From: Gracilibacillus halotolerans
GTDB taxonomy: Bacteria; Bacillota; Bacilli; Bacillales; Amphibacillaceae
NCBI RefSeq assembly: GCF_014206945.1
Contig: NZ_JACHON010000020.1
Span: 1-48,457, forward strand
DNA length: 48,457 nt
Direction: 5' to 3'
Shown: positions 25,240 to 34,144 of the stretch, in pieces
Layout of the letters: every line of letters begins with the position of its first letter
How positions within the stretch are numbered: position 1 is the first letter of the stretch
The notes under the pieces: generated by a model
The model's input: the letters and a program-made list of their open reading frames with translations, nothing else
What the model was told of the DNA's origin: nothing
Database searches by the model: none
Position numbers and translations under genes: made by a program

Positions 25240-26676
25240 TTACTTCTTAAATGACCAGCTTGCAAATTCGAATAAAGATTGACTAGCATTTCCTTTAAAT
25301 ACAAAGTAGACATCATGGACACCTTTATCCACTTGGACAGGGAAGGATAACTTTTCCCACTTTCCTCCTGTATTCGGTACGTCCAATTGACCAACATGCT
25401 CACCGTCTATGGAATGTAAACGTACCTCAATCGAAGCATCTTCTGTTTCACTTGCAAGATGTACTTCGATTTCCTTCGCACCATTCTCAAAATCTGCCGA
25501 AGAAACAGCTAGCCATGTACCATTTTCAATTCCTGTTACCACTCGGTCATGGTCGCTAAAGCTGCTATCTGTTGGCTTGCTCACATTAATCCCTGCTTGC
25601 CAAGCCATTGTCACAGCTTCAGTTGTATCGTATGGATTAAGGTTTTTAACTTTTCCTACCCCTTGTAAATCAGCATGAATAGGTTCAATTTGATTATCTG
25701 CATCAAAATATATTTTATTTAGATGTGTAGAACGATAACCTTTTTCTATCCCCATTGCAGCCGATAGTGTTTGCGCATGATACGAGATATACCATGTGCC
25801 TTTGAATTCAAACATCGCATGGTGGTTATTCCCAGATACATTAAAGAAATGGCCAGGGTTCTTTAAAATAGCATGCTGATAAGTCCATGGCCCCATTGGG
25901 TTCTCACTCGTTAAGTAAGCAATTTCCCCAGCTCCTGGCACACCCGCCGGACGTTCACCAGTGTAGAAGTTAGAGCAATAAGAATAATAGTATTGACCCT
26001 TATATTTATTAATTCCACCACTCTCAAACATGAATGGCGCAGGAATCGGCTTAGCCTCTCCTACCGTATGAACCATATCGTCACTTAGCTGAATTACTCG
26101 CGCTGTATTTGGCATCTCATATTCTTCATCAGGAATGCCGCCACCAAAGTATAGATAGCCTGTTCCATCATCATCGACTAAAACGGCTGGGTCAAAAATC
26201 CAAGGTACACCGTCTATTCCCGGCGTATCTCTTGAGATGATTGGTTGACCAATTGGATCTGTCCATGGACCAACTGGAGAATCACTCGTTAAAACTCCAA
26301 TGTTACTTCCATTATTCGCAAAGTAGAGGAAGAACTTATCTTTTCCATCAATTACTTTTTTCGTAATGGCGGGTGCCCATGAATTTTTAGCCCATATTGC
26401 TGCGCCATTAGGTCCAGCAGCTGGAATCTCACCATGATCTGTCCAGTTGACAAGATCATCCGATGAAATAACGGTTAACGTATTAATGTCTTGATATGTA
26501 TTATCCGTCACATTGCCATTCTCATCATATTCAATCTCATCATTCGTAGCATATAGGTATACACGGTCTTGATAAATTAGTGGGTAAGGATCCGCACCAA
26601 ATTTATGCGAAACAAGTGGATTACCATTTGGTGGTGTCTTACCAATCGCTTCTTTTATGTTAGTTAATTGCTTCAT
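25240..26676 (-). CDS. cytoplasmic GH43 arabinofuranosidase/xylosidase with CBM6
   Basis: This 478-aa enzyme has no signal peptide and is therefore cytoplasmic. The GH43 propeller spans about 10-335, with base Asp29 (FGADPYP), Asp162 (WIFDPAV) and acid Glu218 (FMFESGGINK). A CBM6-like sandwich follows (about 340-478). It matches the lipoprotein GH43 at 22522-24105 almost domain for domain, including GAPDEEF-like GGIPDEEYEMPNTARV and NPMGPW segments. It probably removes arabinose or xylose from imported oligosaccharides; the exact bond specificity cannot be read from sequence alone. Promoter C, with operator and cre-like site, lies 51 bp upstream. A short inverted repeat (AGTGA/TCACT) flanks its ribosome binding site. 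Confidence 0.9.
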   Translation of the reverse strand: MKQLTNIKEAIGKTPPNGNPLVSHKFGADPYPLIYQDRVYLYATNDEIEYDENGNVTDNTYQDINTLTVISSDDLVNWTDHGEIPAAGPNGAAIWAKNSWAPAITKKVIDGKDKFFLYFANNGSNIGVLTSDSPVGPWTDPIGQPIISRDTPGIDGVPWIFDPAVLVDDDGTGYLYFGGGIPDEEYEMPNTARVIQLSDDMVHTVGEAKPIPAPFMFESGGINKYKGQYYYSYCSNFYTGERPAGVPGAGEIAYLTSENPMGPWTYQHAILKNPGHFFNVSGNNHHAMFEFKGTWYISYHAQTLSAAMGIEKGYRSTHLNKIYFDADNQIEPIHADLQGVGKVKNLNPYDTTEAVTMAWQAGINVSKPTDSSFSDHDRVVTGIENGTWLAVSSADFENGAKEIEVHLASETEDASIEVRLHSIDGEHVGQLDVPNTGGKWEKLSFPVQVDKGVHDVYFVFKGNASQSLFEFASWSFKK

Positions 26677-26726
26677 AGTGAAAAAGTCACTCCTATTCTA
26701 GTATGTCATTTAACTATCGCAACTCT

Positions 26727-26781
26727 ATTGTAAAGCCTTACATTCATTTGAACAACCGGTTGAATTATAGATTAAACCCGG
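26727..26781 (-). promoter_or_regulatory. promoter C with direct-repeat operator
   Basis: On the minus strand the promoter is TTGTTC (26750-26755), a 17-bp spacer and TACAAT (26727-26732). The proximal half-site CCGGTTGTT overlaps the -35 and the distal half-site CCGGG lies at 26777-26781, 22 bp away. It serves the cytoplasmic GH43. Confidence 0.73.
26729..26742 (-). promoter_or_regulatory. cre-like palindrome over the -10
   Basis: TGTAAGGCTTTACA is a 14-base cre-like element with GC for CG at the centre (12 of 14 consensus positions). It overlaps the -10 of promoter C, the same place as the cre-like site of promoter A. Confidence 0.45.
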
Positions 26782-26807
26782 TAATTCTTAGATTGTTCAT
26801 ACTAAAA

Positions 26808-26837
26808 ACGCTAAAACCCAAGTTGAGTATTTAGCGT
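26808..26837 (-). terminator. rho-independent terminator of the esterase gene
   Basis: ACGCTAAA and TTTAGCGT form an 8-bp stem. On the minus strand it is followed by a run of Ts, 17 bp past the esterase stop. Confidence 0.75.
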
Positions 26838-26854
26838 AATTGTTTAACTATTGC

Positions 26855-27652
26855 TTAATCCATGTTAAGTAACCATTTTATCGATGGTTCTATCCATTGA
26901 TTCCAGAAACGGAAATCATGACCACCTTCATCTTCATGATAAACAACAGGAATATTTAACTCTTCTAACGATTTGGCAAACTGACGGGAACCTTCAATTA
27001 ACCAATCATCTTTTCCACATGCTAGGAACAAGTCAGGTATTGTCTCACCTTTTTCTTTTAATTGCTCAATTAAATAAAGCGGGTGATTTTCCGTTTGCTT
27101 TACTTTGGATAGCTCACCAAAAACTAATTCATAGTAGTCGTAGTTCGCCATTTGTTGATGACCTTTTTCCATTTTATGAATATTATCTGTAATTAAAGCA
27201 GATGAAAGAGCAAACGCCTTCCCGTAATTATTGTTATATCCTAACGCTGTTAATATTGCACCAAAACCACCCATTGAAAAGCCACCAATAAATGTATCAT
27301 TTTTGTCCTTCGATAAATGGAACGTGTCTTGAACATAGTGAAGCAGTTCTTCCCCAACAAAATCAGCATATCTACGTCCGGAAGCTTCCCCATTTGTATA
27401 GAAACTATTTTCTCCACTCGGTAAAATAACCGCTATGTTATATTGAGACGCAAGCTCTGTAATTTCACTTTTATAAAGCCACTCTGCAGACGAACCAAAA
27501 TACCCATGAAGAAGCATTAATGTTTTCATCGGGCGTTCAAAGTAAGGATTGTCTTGTCTCCATTCGGGTCGAATATCATTTGGTAAAACGAGATGAAAAG
27601 ACACCGTACGTTGAAGCGCTTCTGAAAAATAATCAAAATGAGCCACTGCCAT
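26855..27652 (-). CDS. CE1/esterase D-like carbohydrate esterase
   Basis: This 265-aa alpha/beta hydrolase of the esterase D/tributyrin esterase group has nucleophile Ser126 in GGFSMGG, an Asp at 215/216 in ACGKDDWL, and His245 in GGHDFRF. The LLHGYFGSSAEW segment near 48 forms the oxyanion region. There is no signal peptide, so it acts in the cytoplasm. Among xylan genes it most likely removes acetyl or feruloyl groups from imported oligosaccharides; general esterase activity is the alternative. It is transcribed away from the GH43 beta-xylosidase, and two perfect cre sites lie in the shared region. AAGGTGA precedes the ATG. Confidence 0.85.
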   Translation of the reverse strand: MAVAHFDYFSEALQRTVSFHLVLPNDIRPEWRQDNPYFERPMKTLMLLHGYFGSSAEWLYKSEITELASQYNIAVILPSGENSFYTNGEASGRRYADFVGEELLHYVQDTFHLSKDKNDTFIGGFSMGGFGAILTALGYNNNYGKAFALSSALITDNIHKMEKGHQQMANYDYYELVFGELSKVKQTENHPLYLIEQLKEKGETIPDLFLACGKDDWLIEGSRQFAKSLEELNIPVVYHEDEGGHDFRFWNQWIEPSIKWLLNMD

Positions 27653-27702
27653 TTACTATCACCTTCTCTTATTTTCTCTATTTCTATTATAAATTAAGTA
27701 GT

Positions 27703-27716
27703 TGGAAGCGCAAACA
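27703..27716 (+). promoter_or_regulatory. cre site
   Basis: TGGAAGCGCAAACA matches all 14 positions of TGNAARCGNWWWCA. It lies 51 bp upstream of the esterase start in the divergent region with the beta-xylosidase, consistent with CcpA repression. Confidence 0.78.
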
Positions 27717-27795
27717 ATATCATTTGATGAAATACTATTATTTCTTATCGTGTGAGAATTCTTTCTATTAAAAATAAAAGTTAAATATCTTGTTT

Positions 27796-27809
27796 TGTAA
27801 ACGATTACA
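27796..27809 (+). promoter_or_regulatory. cre site
   Basis: TGTAAACGATTACA matches all 14 positions of the cre consensus and is nearly palindromic. It lies 115 bp before the beta-xylosidase start and 80 bp from the other cre site in the same divergent region. Confidence 0.82.
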
Positions 27810-27923
27810 CTTTACAATATCGATAGACTAATAATCATACATATCCATAACACCTATAGAGTAGTTATTATATATTAAAATTTGTTTTATTTACTAAGTA
27901 ATATATTCTAGGAGGATAAATTA

Positions 27924-29471
27924 ATGACTTCAAAGGTTAAAGCGAAAAACCCTATTATTCCGTTAGATTATCCAGATGTAGATGTCATTCGAGTGGATGA
28001 CACGTATTACATGATTTCAACTACGATGTATTTTATGCCTGGGTGCGAAATTTTACGTTCCTATGATTTAGTGAACTGGGAGCACGCTACATATGTATAT
28101 GATAAATTAGATTCCACCCCTGCACAAAGATTAGAGGATGATTTACATATTTATGGACAAGGTATGTGGGCTGCTTCCCTACGCTATCACAATGGAACTT
28201 TTTACGTTGTTTTTGCTGCTAATGATACGAGAAAAACCTATGTATTTACAGCTAATGACGTGGAGGGACCATGGGAAAAGAGAGAAATCGAAGGCTTCTA
28301 TCATGATGCTTCGCTTTTCTTTGATGATGATAATCGTACGTATCTTGTGTATGGTAATCGAGAGGTATGGCTAACAGAATTAGAAACGGATCTATCGAAA
28401 CCAAAAGAAAATGGTCGCCACCAAATCCTTGTATCTGAATCAGAAGCCGATAACCCTAACTTAAGCTATGAGGGCGCACATTTTTATAAAGTTAACGGAA
28501 CGTATTATTTATTTTTAATTCGCTCCCTGCCCGATCGATGGATGCGAGTCCAGTCATGCTTTATAGCAAACTCATTGGATGAGACATTTAGTGGCCAAGA
28601 CGTTTTAGTCGATGACCGCGATTATTGTGGTCAGGGGGTTGCCCAAGGAGGCGTTGTCGATACACCAGAAGGAGATTGGTATGCAATTTTATTCCAAGAT
28701 TCCGGGGCAGTTGGTAGAATGCCAATATTGGTTCCAGTAGAATGGCGTGACGGAGATTTTCCTATCTTTGGCGACGACGGTAAAATACCCGTTCATTTTC
28801 ATACGGAAAGTACACACTCGGATTATCCATATGAACCGTTAGTTGGCTCCGATGATTTCAAAAAGCAATATCCTAAGTATTATGGTTTAGCTCCAAAATG
28901 GCAATTTAATCATGAACCAGATCCATCTGGCTTTTCAGTGAATACCGAAGAAGGCTATGTGCAGATATCAACTACCAAGGTTACTGATCAACTGCTTCAA
29001 GCAACCAATACATTAACACAGCGGATGCAATTCCCGAATAGCTCTGCCGAAGTTACCGTTGATGCAACGAATTTAAATGATGGCGATATTGCTGGTTTCT
29101 GTGCTTTGCAAGGAGCATATGGGTTCGTTGGGATAACGAAGGAAACAGGTAACTATTATCTTGTAATGAGAACAAAACCTCTTACTGACTTAACGATGCA
29201 ATCCTTTACACCAAACAATTCGGAAGAAAAAGAATGGGAACGTATCCCAATTGATAATCCCAATGTAACATTGAAAATTGACGCTGACTTCTGGCAAATG
29301 AAAGATATCGTCCGATTCTATTTTCAACAAGACGGAGAGTTCACACAAATCGGACCAGAACATCAAGTCGCCTTTAAGCTAGACCATTTTACAGGCTGCC
29401 GTTTTGGATTGTTCTGTTATTCTACTAAAAAAGAAGGTGGCTCGGCACAGTTTAGTCAGTTTAAGTATTAA
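27924..29471 (+). CDS. GH43 beta-xylosidase, cytoplasmic
   Basis: This 515-aa enzyme has a GH43 propeller (about 8-300): base Asp18 (YPDVDV), Asp128 (YHDASLFF) and acid Glu183 (YEGAHFY). A C-terminal beta-sandwich (about 315-515; FSVNTEEGYVQIST, AGFCALQGAYGFVGI) is of the kind found in xylan beta-1,4-xylosidases. There is no signal peptide. It should split xylo-oligosaccharides to xylose in the cytoplasm, although some relatives also act on arabinofuranosides. AGGAGG lies eight bases before the ATG. It is the only plus-strand hydrolase of the island and has its own cre site. Confidence 0.92.
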   Translation: MTSKVKAKNPIIPLDYPDVDVIRVDDTYYMISTTMYFMPGCEILRSYDLVNWEHATYVYDKLDSTPAQRLEDDLHIYGQGMWAASLRYHNGTFYVVFAANDTRKTYVFTANDVEGPWEKREIEGFYHDASLFFDDDNRTYLVYGNREVWLTELETDLSKPKENGRHQILVSESEADNPNLSYEGAHFYKVNGTYYLFLIRSLPDRWMRVQSCFIANSLDETFSGQDVLVDDRDYCGQGVAQGGVVDTPEGDWYAILFQDSGAVGRMPILVPVEWRDGDFPIFGDDGKIPVHFHTESTHSDYPYEPLVGSDDFKKQYPKYYGLAPKWQFNHEPDPSGFSVNTEEGYVQISTTKVTDQLLQATNTLTQRMQFPNSSAEVTVDATNLNDGDIAGFCALQGAYGFVGITKETGNYYLVMRTKPLTDLTMQSFTPNNSEEKEWERIPIDNPNVTLKIDADFWQMKDIVRFYFQQDGEFTQIGPEHQVAFKLDHFTGCRFGLFCYSTKKEGGSAQFSQFKY

Positions 29472-30201
29472 TTTTAATTACTGGCCCATGAGGCATTGTT
29501 TAGTAGAAATTTATTTCCTAATAGACTGTTTAGAGTGATTGAGTCTTCTCAATGATTTTTACTTCCCAAGTTAGATAAATCTATTATTGGTGCAATCTAT
29601 CATAACCATCTAATTCAATAGACTATAATTATGTCGTGTGAATCATAACTTTGATTTGTACGACTTTTTTATTGAGAACACCATCAGGAAGAATATTCTT
29701 GTAGATACATTATTTATTGTTATTTAGTAAATTGATGGTATTTCCATTAACAGTTGTAGTAATGCTGAATCACTATCAGTAAAGTACAAGGCTGTAATCG
29801 AGTAATTGTCATAACTAACCTATGGCTAATTGCGAGGTAATAATATGCTAATATATTTGATAAGTGTTTCCATAGATTCTTACTATACATAGCCAATAGA
29901 TTTTCGACTCTTTAAGATTTTTCATTGTCCCCACGTAGAATCTGAGCATAATTCTTATTATAGTTAACCCAATGACAAAAGTATCAACTTACCATAGGTC
30001 AATATCTTATAGCGAATCACCTTCTCAAATACTTCTGTAAAAATTATCATTTCTCGAAACAGCTTCCCTTTATCGCCAAAAGCATATCAACATATTTTTC
30101 ACGATCCTTTTCATCCTATTGCATAATGAGAATCACTCCTACATTTTCCATTTCTATATTTAATACTATTCAGAAAAATTCAAATATTTTTATATTAACT
30201 A
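29472..30201. other. gene-poor AT-rich spacer
   Basis: This 730-bp stretch has no convincing gene. On the minus strand around 30060-30120 a short frame reads DEKDREKYVDMLLAIKG before stopping, which looks like a gene fragment but cannot be assigned. A Fur-box-like element (TGATTCTCATTAT, minus strand, about 30123-30135) lies just beyond it. The spacer separates the xylan island from the iron-type transport operon. Confidence 0.5.
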
Positions 30202-30231
30202 TTGACAATTAAACAACTATAACCATATAAT
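30202..30231 (+). promoter_or_regulatory. sigma-A promoter of the FecCD-chelatase operon
   Basis: TTGACA (30202-30207) and TATAAT (30226-30231) are both perfect, with an 18-bp spacer. It lies 57 bp before the permease start. Confidence 0.85.
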
Positions 30232-30287
30232 TTTTAATAAGAAAAATGTTTCCTTTGGTAAACTTTTTTTAAGGGGGTAATAAATGT

Positions 30288-31322
30288 TTGACTAAGAAAA
30301 AAACAACGAAAGCCATTGCATCTTTATCCGTATTACTCGTAATTTTATTTCTTGCTATTATTGTTGGAGTTGCCCTCGGACCAATTGCTATTCCTTTTAA
30401 AGAAACGATTTTAATCTTTCTATATAAATTAAACCTAATTGATTATGCTGGTTTCTCTGATAGAGAATGGGTTGTGATTACCGAAGTGCGTTTGCCCCGT
30501 GTGCTAGTAGCAGCTTTAGGAGGAGCTGCACTTGCAGCATCAGGAGTTGCAATGCAGGGTTTGTTTCGTAATCCTTTGGTCGAGCCTGGTTATATCGGTG
30601 TTTCAAGCGGGGCTTCGTTGGGAGCTGTGATCGCCATATACTTTGGCTTGTCTGCCTTCAATGCTTGGCTTCTCCCTCTATCTGCATTCATTGGAGCACT
30701 AAGTGCTATGCTCATTATTTTAGTCGTATGGAAAAGCATGAGAAATGGAAGCGTTGTTGTGCTTCTATTGCTAGGAATGGGGATAAATTCATTTTTTTCA
30801 GCAGTATTGAGTGTGCTTGTTGCAACTTCATCCAACGAGCAGGAATTAAGGAGCATTGTGTATTGGCTACAAGGAGGGCTTGAAGCTAGGACATGGGAGC
30901 ATGTCTCTATCATTACCTTACCCATTATCTTAGGTATTTTAGCGATGCTATTCTTTGGGAACAAGCTGAACATCATGCTGCTTGGTGATGATCACTCGGA
31001 GACATCTGGGGTTAATACGAGATTGACACGCAATGTAGTTTTGATTATTGCTGCATTAATTACTGGTGCAACTGTCTCTGTTACCGGAATTATCGGATTT
31101 ATAGGACTTGTCGTACCCCATATTTTAAGGCTTATTTTGGGAGCAGATCATCGACTGCTTATACCAGCAAGTGCACTTGGGGGCGCGTCCTTCTTAATTC
31201 TTGCTGATTTAATTTCAAGAATCATCCTACAGCCAATTACCTTACAAGTTGGTGTTGTCAGCTCCATCATTGGAGCACCTTTATTTATTTTGCTCATTCT
31301 TAAGTCATATAAGAAGGGATGA
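30288..31322 (+). CDS. FecCD-family ABC permease
   Basis: This 344-aa permease has about ten membrane helices in the FecCD/BtuC pattern (RLPRVLVAALGGAALAASG, GFIGLVVPHILRLI, GADHRLLIPASALGGASFL). The family imports siderophores, heme, cobalamin or related metal complexes. It starts at TTG with AAGGGGG ten bases upstream; an ATG four bases earlier is followed by a stop after three codons. The stop overlaps the next gene in ATGA. Two identical or interacting copies normally form the channel, since only one permease gene is present. Confidence 0.92.
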   Translation: MTKKKTTKAIASLSVLLVILFLAIIVGVALGPIAIPFKETILIFLYKLNLIDYAGFSDREWVVITEVRLPRVLVAALGGAALAASGVAMQGLFRNPLVEPGYIGVSSGASLGAVIAIYFGLSAFNAWLLPLSAFIGALSAMLIILVVWKSMRNGSVVVLLLLGMGINSFFSAVLSVLVATSSNEQELRSIVYWLQGGLEARTWEHVSIITLPIILGILAMLFFGNKLNIMLLGDDHSETSGVNTRLTRNVVLIIAALITGATVSVTGIIGFIGLVVPHILRLILGADHRLLIPASALGGASFLILADLISRIILQPITLQVGVVSSIIGAPLFILLILKSYKKG

Positions 31323-32095
31323 TGGTGATAGAAATGATTTCGATACATAATTTATATGTCAATTTCGGTAATCGATCGATTTTGAAAAATATCGAACTTA
31401 ACATCTATCGCGGAAAATTTTATGGTTTAATCGGTCCGAATGGTAGTGGCAAAACAACTTTATTGAAAACAATCGCAAAATTACTCCCCTATCAGCAAGG
31501 AAGCATTGAAATTACAGAAAAAAAACAAAAATCTTTTAATCAAAAAGAGCTAGCGAAAACATTAAGCTATGTGCCACAAGACACTAACATAGATTTTGAT
31601 TTTCAAGTAAAGGACATTGTTGCGATGGGCAGACATGCACATCAACATTATTTAAATCGTAATCAGTCCAATGAAGAAATCATTAGAAAAGCAATGATTG
31701 AAACGGATACTTACCGTTTTTATGAACACTCCATATTAAATTTGTCAGGTGGACAGCGTCAACTAGTTTTCATTGCAAAGGCACTGGCACAGGATACCCC
31801 GATTATTTTACTTGATGAGCCAATCTCTGCACTAGACATATATTATCAGTTGCGAATTCTTAAACTGTTGCAGCAATTGTCGAAGCAAGGAAAAACAGTT
31901 GTCATTGTATTGCATGACCTTAATCTTGCAGCACGTTTTTGCGAGAAACTGATTCTATTAAAAGACGGTGCAGTGGAGGTAGCAGGTAACTGTAATGCTG
32001 TCCTCACACAAAAAACTTTGAAAAACACCTATCAGATTGATGCAAGTGTTAGAGAAGATGAGATTATTGATTCATTGTACATTACACCTTTATAG
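31319..32095 (+). CDS. FecE/BtuD-type ABC ATPase
   Basis: This 258-aa ATPase has Walker A GPNGSGKTT, signature LSGGQRQLVF, Walker B IILLDEPISALD and H-loop VLHDLN. It energises the FecCD-type permease. The listed start overlaps the permease stop. A GTG at 31325 or an ATG at 31334 are alternatives, because AAGAAGGG ends at 31318. The downstream binding protein and chelatase complete the operon. Confidence 0.92.
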   Translation: MMVIEMISIHNLYVNFGNRSILKNIELNIYRGKFYGLIGPNGSGKTTLLKTIAKLLPYQQGSIEITEKKQKSFNQKELAKTLSYVPQDTNIDFDFQVKDIVAMGRHAHQHYLNRNQSNEEIIRKAMIETDTYRFYEHSILNLSGGQRQLVFIAKALAQDTPIILLDEPISALDIYYQLRILKLLQQLSKQGKTVVIVLHDLNLAARFCEKLILLKDGAVEVAGNCNAVLTQKTLKNTYQIDASVREDEIIDSLYITPL

Positions 32096-32140
32096 AAAAA
32101 CTCATTAATCATTGGATAACACATGGAGGAGGTCTATAAT

Positions 32141-33145
32141 ATGAAAGCAAGAGTTTGGATAATTATGGTATTATCGTTTTTTATCATCATCGGATGCACA
32201 CCAACTAATGCTAACAAGGACGGAAAGGAAGCTCAATCGGAAGCAGAAGAAAAAACAGATGATCAAGTAACTGGAGCAGACTTTACAATTAGTGTGGAAA
32301 CCGTAAATGGCGTCGTTACCATCGACAAGAAACCGGAACGGATATTGCCATTGTCGCTTGACGTTGCAGAGATTGTCTTCGAGCTGGTAGATCCGGATAA
32401 AATTGTTGCGATTCCAAACTCGGTAGGAGACTCTATTCTCTCGTCAAATTCAGACAAAGCCGGACAGGTGAGTAACCGAGTATCTTCTGCCGTTAATATC
32501 GATCCAGAAGAAGTGCTTTCCTACGAAGCTGATTTACTTTTACTAACCAAAACGCACGGTCAAGAAGACGACGCAAATAAAATATTACAGGAAACCGGGT
32601 TACCAATGCTAACATTCGAAACGATAGGAACAGTTGAAGAATACTTCAAAAACATTGAAACCATTGGTAAAGCGGTTGGAGAAGCAGATTTAGCAGAAGA
32701 GCTTATTCTTAACTTGAGAACAAAGGTAGAGGAAATCCAGCAGAAAATTCCAGGTGATGCCGAATCACCTTCTGTCCTCATTTTATCTGAAGTCGGTCCG
32801 GGTACAGGTCCTTTTATGATGGGGCCAGGGAATATTTCCTATGACCTTATTCAATTGGCTCAAGCAGTACCTGCTGTTGATGCAATCGGATTGCAAAGCT
32901 CTATACCCGCTTCCATCGAACTGGTAATGAATATGGAACCAGACTTTATTTTCCTCCTAGATTTTGTGGGTAATGGAGAAGAAACATATACGGAACTTAT
33001 GGAGAATCCGGGCTGGTCTGATTTAGAATCCGTTAAAAATGATCGTGTCATGATATTACCTGTCAAATACATGATGAATCCAAATGTAGAAATAATCGAA
33101 GGACTCGACATTATGGTAGATCGAATTTACAGACTGGAGGAGTAA
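32141..33145 (+). CDS. iron/heme/cobalamin-type binding lipoprotein
   Basis: This 334-aa substrate-binding protein belongs to the FecB/BtuF/FhuD group (PF01497 type). A signal peptide and lipobox-like IIGC come first; the two lobes follow, with PERILPLSLDVAEIVFEL, then YEADLLLLTKTHGQ, and a long connecting helix. I start it at ATG 32141, eight bases after GGAGGAGG; an ATG at 32123 lies before that site and is unlikely. The ligand is not evident from sequence. The ferrochelatase-family gene that follows points to a tetrapyrrole or iron source. Confidence 0.9.
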   Translation: MKARVWIIMVLSFFIIIGCTPTNANKDGKEAQSEAEEKTDDQVTGADFTISVETVNGVVTIDKKPERILPLSLDVAEIVFELVDPDKIVAIPNSVGDSILSSNSDKAGQVSNRVSSAVNIDPEEVLSYEADLLLLTKTHGQEDDANKILQETGLPMLTFETIGTVEEYFKNIETIGKAVGEADLAEELILNLRTKVEEIQQKIPGDAESPSVLILSEVGPGTGPFMMGPGNISYDLIQLAQAVPAVDAIGLQSSIPASIELVMNMEPDFIFLLDFVGNGEETYTELMENPGWSDLESVKNDRVMILPVKYMMNPNVEIIEGLDIMVDRIYRLEE

Positions 33146-33152
33146 AATATCG

Positions 33153-34076
33153 ATGAATATACTTGTTCTATTTAGCTACGGAAGTTTACAATCATTAGAC
33201 GATGTTCCTGGATTTTATTCAGATATATTGGGAAGCCATGCAACGGAAGAATATATAGAAAATGGAGTAAAACTTTATGAGTCCCATGGGATGCCTGACC
33301 CTCTTGGTATCTATACAAACAGGATTGGAGTCGGGTTAATAAAGCTGCTTAGGGAAGAAACTGGTGAAGATTGGATCATGTGCATTGCAAATCACCATGT
33401 GAACCCTACCATTGAAGAAGTCGCTGCTAAGTGTGGCGCTATTAGACCGAAACGGGTTCTTACAACTGGATTGATTCCATTTGATTCACTAACAGGAAAT
33501 ATTTCATACAGAAAGAAATTTGAAAAGTTATTTCGCAAAGATAATCGTGATGCGCAATTGATACATGCAGGCGCTTTTTATAAAAATAAATTATTCATTA
33601 AGACGATGACAAGGCGGGCTCAAGAAGCTTTGATTTGGATTCCGGAAGTCTTGAGGGATGAAGCAACAATCATTTTTACTGCTCACAGTATGCCTGGAAC
33701 TACCAAGGCTCACGAGGAATTCATCCGTCAATATGAATTTTTGGCATATCAGATTGCAAAAAGTCTTGACATCGAAACATACCATATCGCTTATCGCAGT
33801 GGAAGTCCTCCACCAGAGCGTTGGTTGAGGCCTGATGTGATGGATGTACTAGATCAGCTTCGTCAACAGAATGTGCCGTCAGTTATTTTCATTGAGGCAT
33901 TGTCGATCATAGAAAATTTAGAAGCAATTCAAGAGATTACGCATCATGCATTAAATAAAGCGCGTCGATTACAGATGAAAGCTGTACAAACTGACTATTT
34001 AAACGACAGCTTCGATTTTGTTGAAGCAATGGCTAATCATTTATTTAAAGAATTGAAAATTCCAAAATACTTATAG
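33153..34076 (+). CDS. ferrochelatase-family protein in a transport operon
   Basis: This 307-aa protein follows the HemH fold through its length: an N-terminal FSYGSLQSLDDVPGFYSDI like the MAYGTPYKEEDIERYYTHI of Bacillus HemH, catalytic His178 in FTAHSMPG, YRSGSPPPERWLRPDV matching the substrate-cleft region, and Glu257 in ENLEAI at the second metal-site position. In HemH that position reads HLE, so the His next to it is replaced. It is normal HemH length. The gene is last in the importer operon, seven bases after the binding protein, and a terminator follows. It could insert iron into, or remove it from, an imported tetrapyrrole, or act on another metal. It is likely a paralogue rather than the housekeeping enzyme, since no other heme genes are near. 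Confidence 0.85.
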   Translation: MNILVLFSYGSLQSLDDVPGFYSDILGSHATEEYIENGVKLYESHGMPDPLGIYTNRIGVGLIKLLREETGEDWIMCIANHHVNPTIEEVAAKCGAIRPKRVLTTGLIPFDSLTGNISYRKKFEKLFRKDNRDAQLIHAGAFYKNKLFIKTMTRRAQEALIWIPEVLRDEATIIFTAHSMPGTTKAHEEFIRQYEFLAYQIAKSLDIETYHIAYRSGSPPPERWLRPDVMDVLDQLRQQNVPSVIFIEALSIIENLEAIQEITHHALNKARRLQMKAVQTDYLNDSFDFVEAMANHLFKELKIPKYL

Positions 34077-34144
34077 ATACACGTTAAAATCAATCTGTTA
34101 AGCAGAATAAATTAGTTTGTGAAAATCCTCCCTCTTGACTACAA

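Noticed and set aside
30121-30135. Fur box upstream of the FecCD operon
   Set aside because: Only about 10 of 14 consensus positions match and it lies about 70 bp upstream of the -35, so I mention it but do not annotate it as a site.
30590-30976. 128-aa minus-strand ORF inside the FecCD permease gene
   Set aside because: It lies wholly opposite a clear FecCD permease, and its composition is the mirror of that gene.
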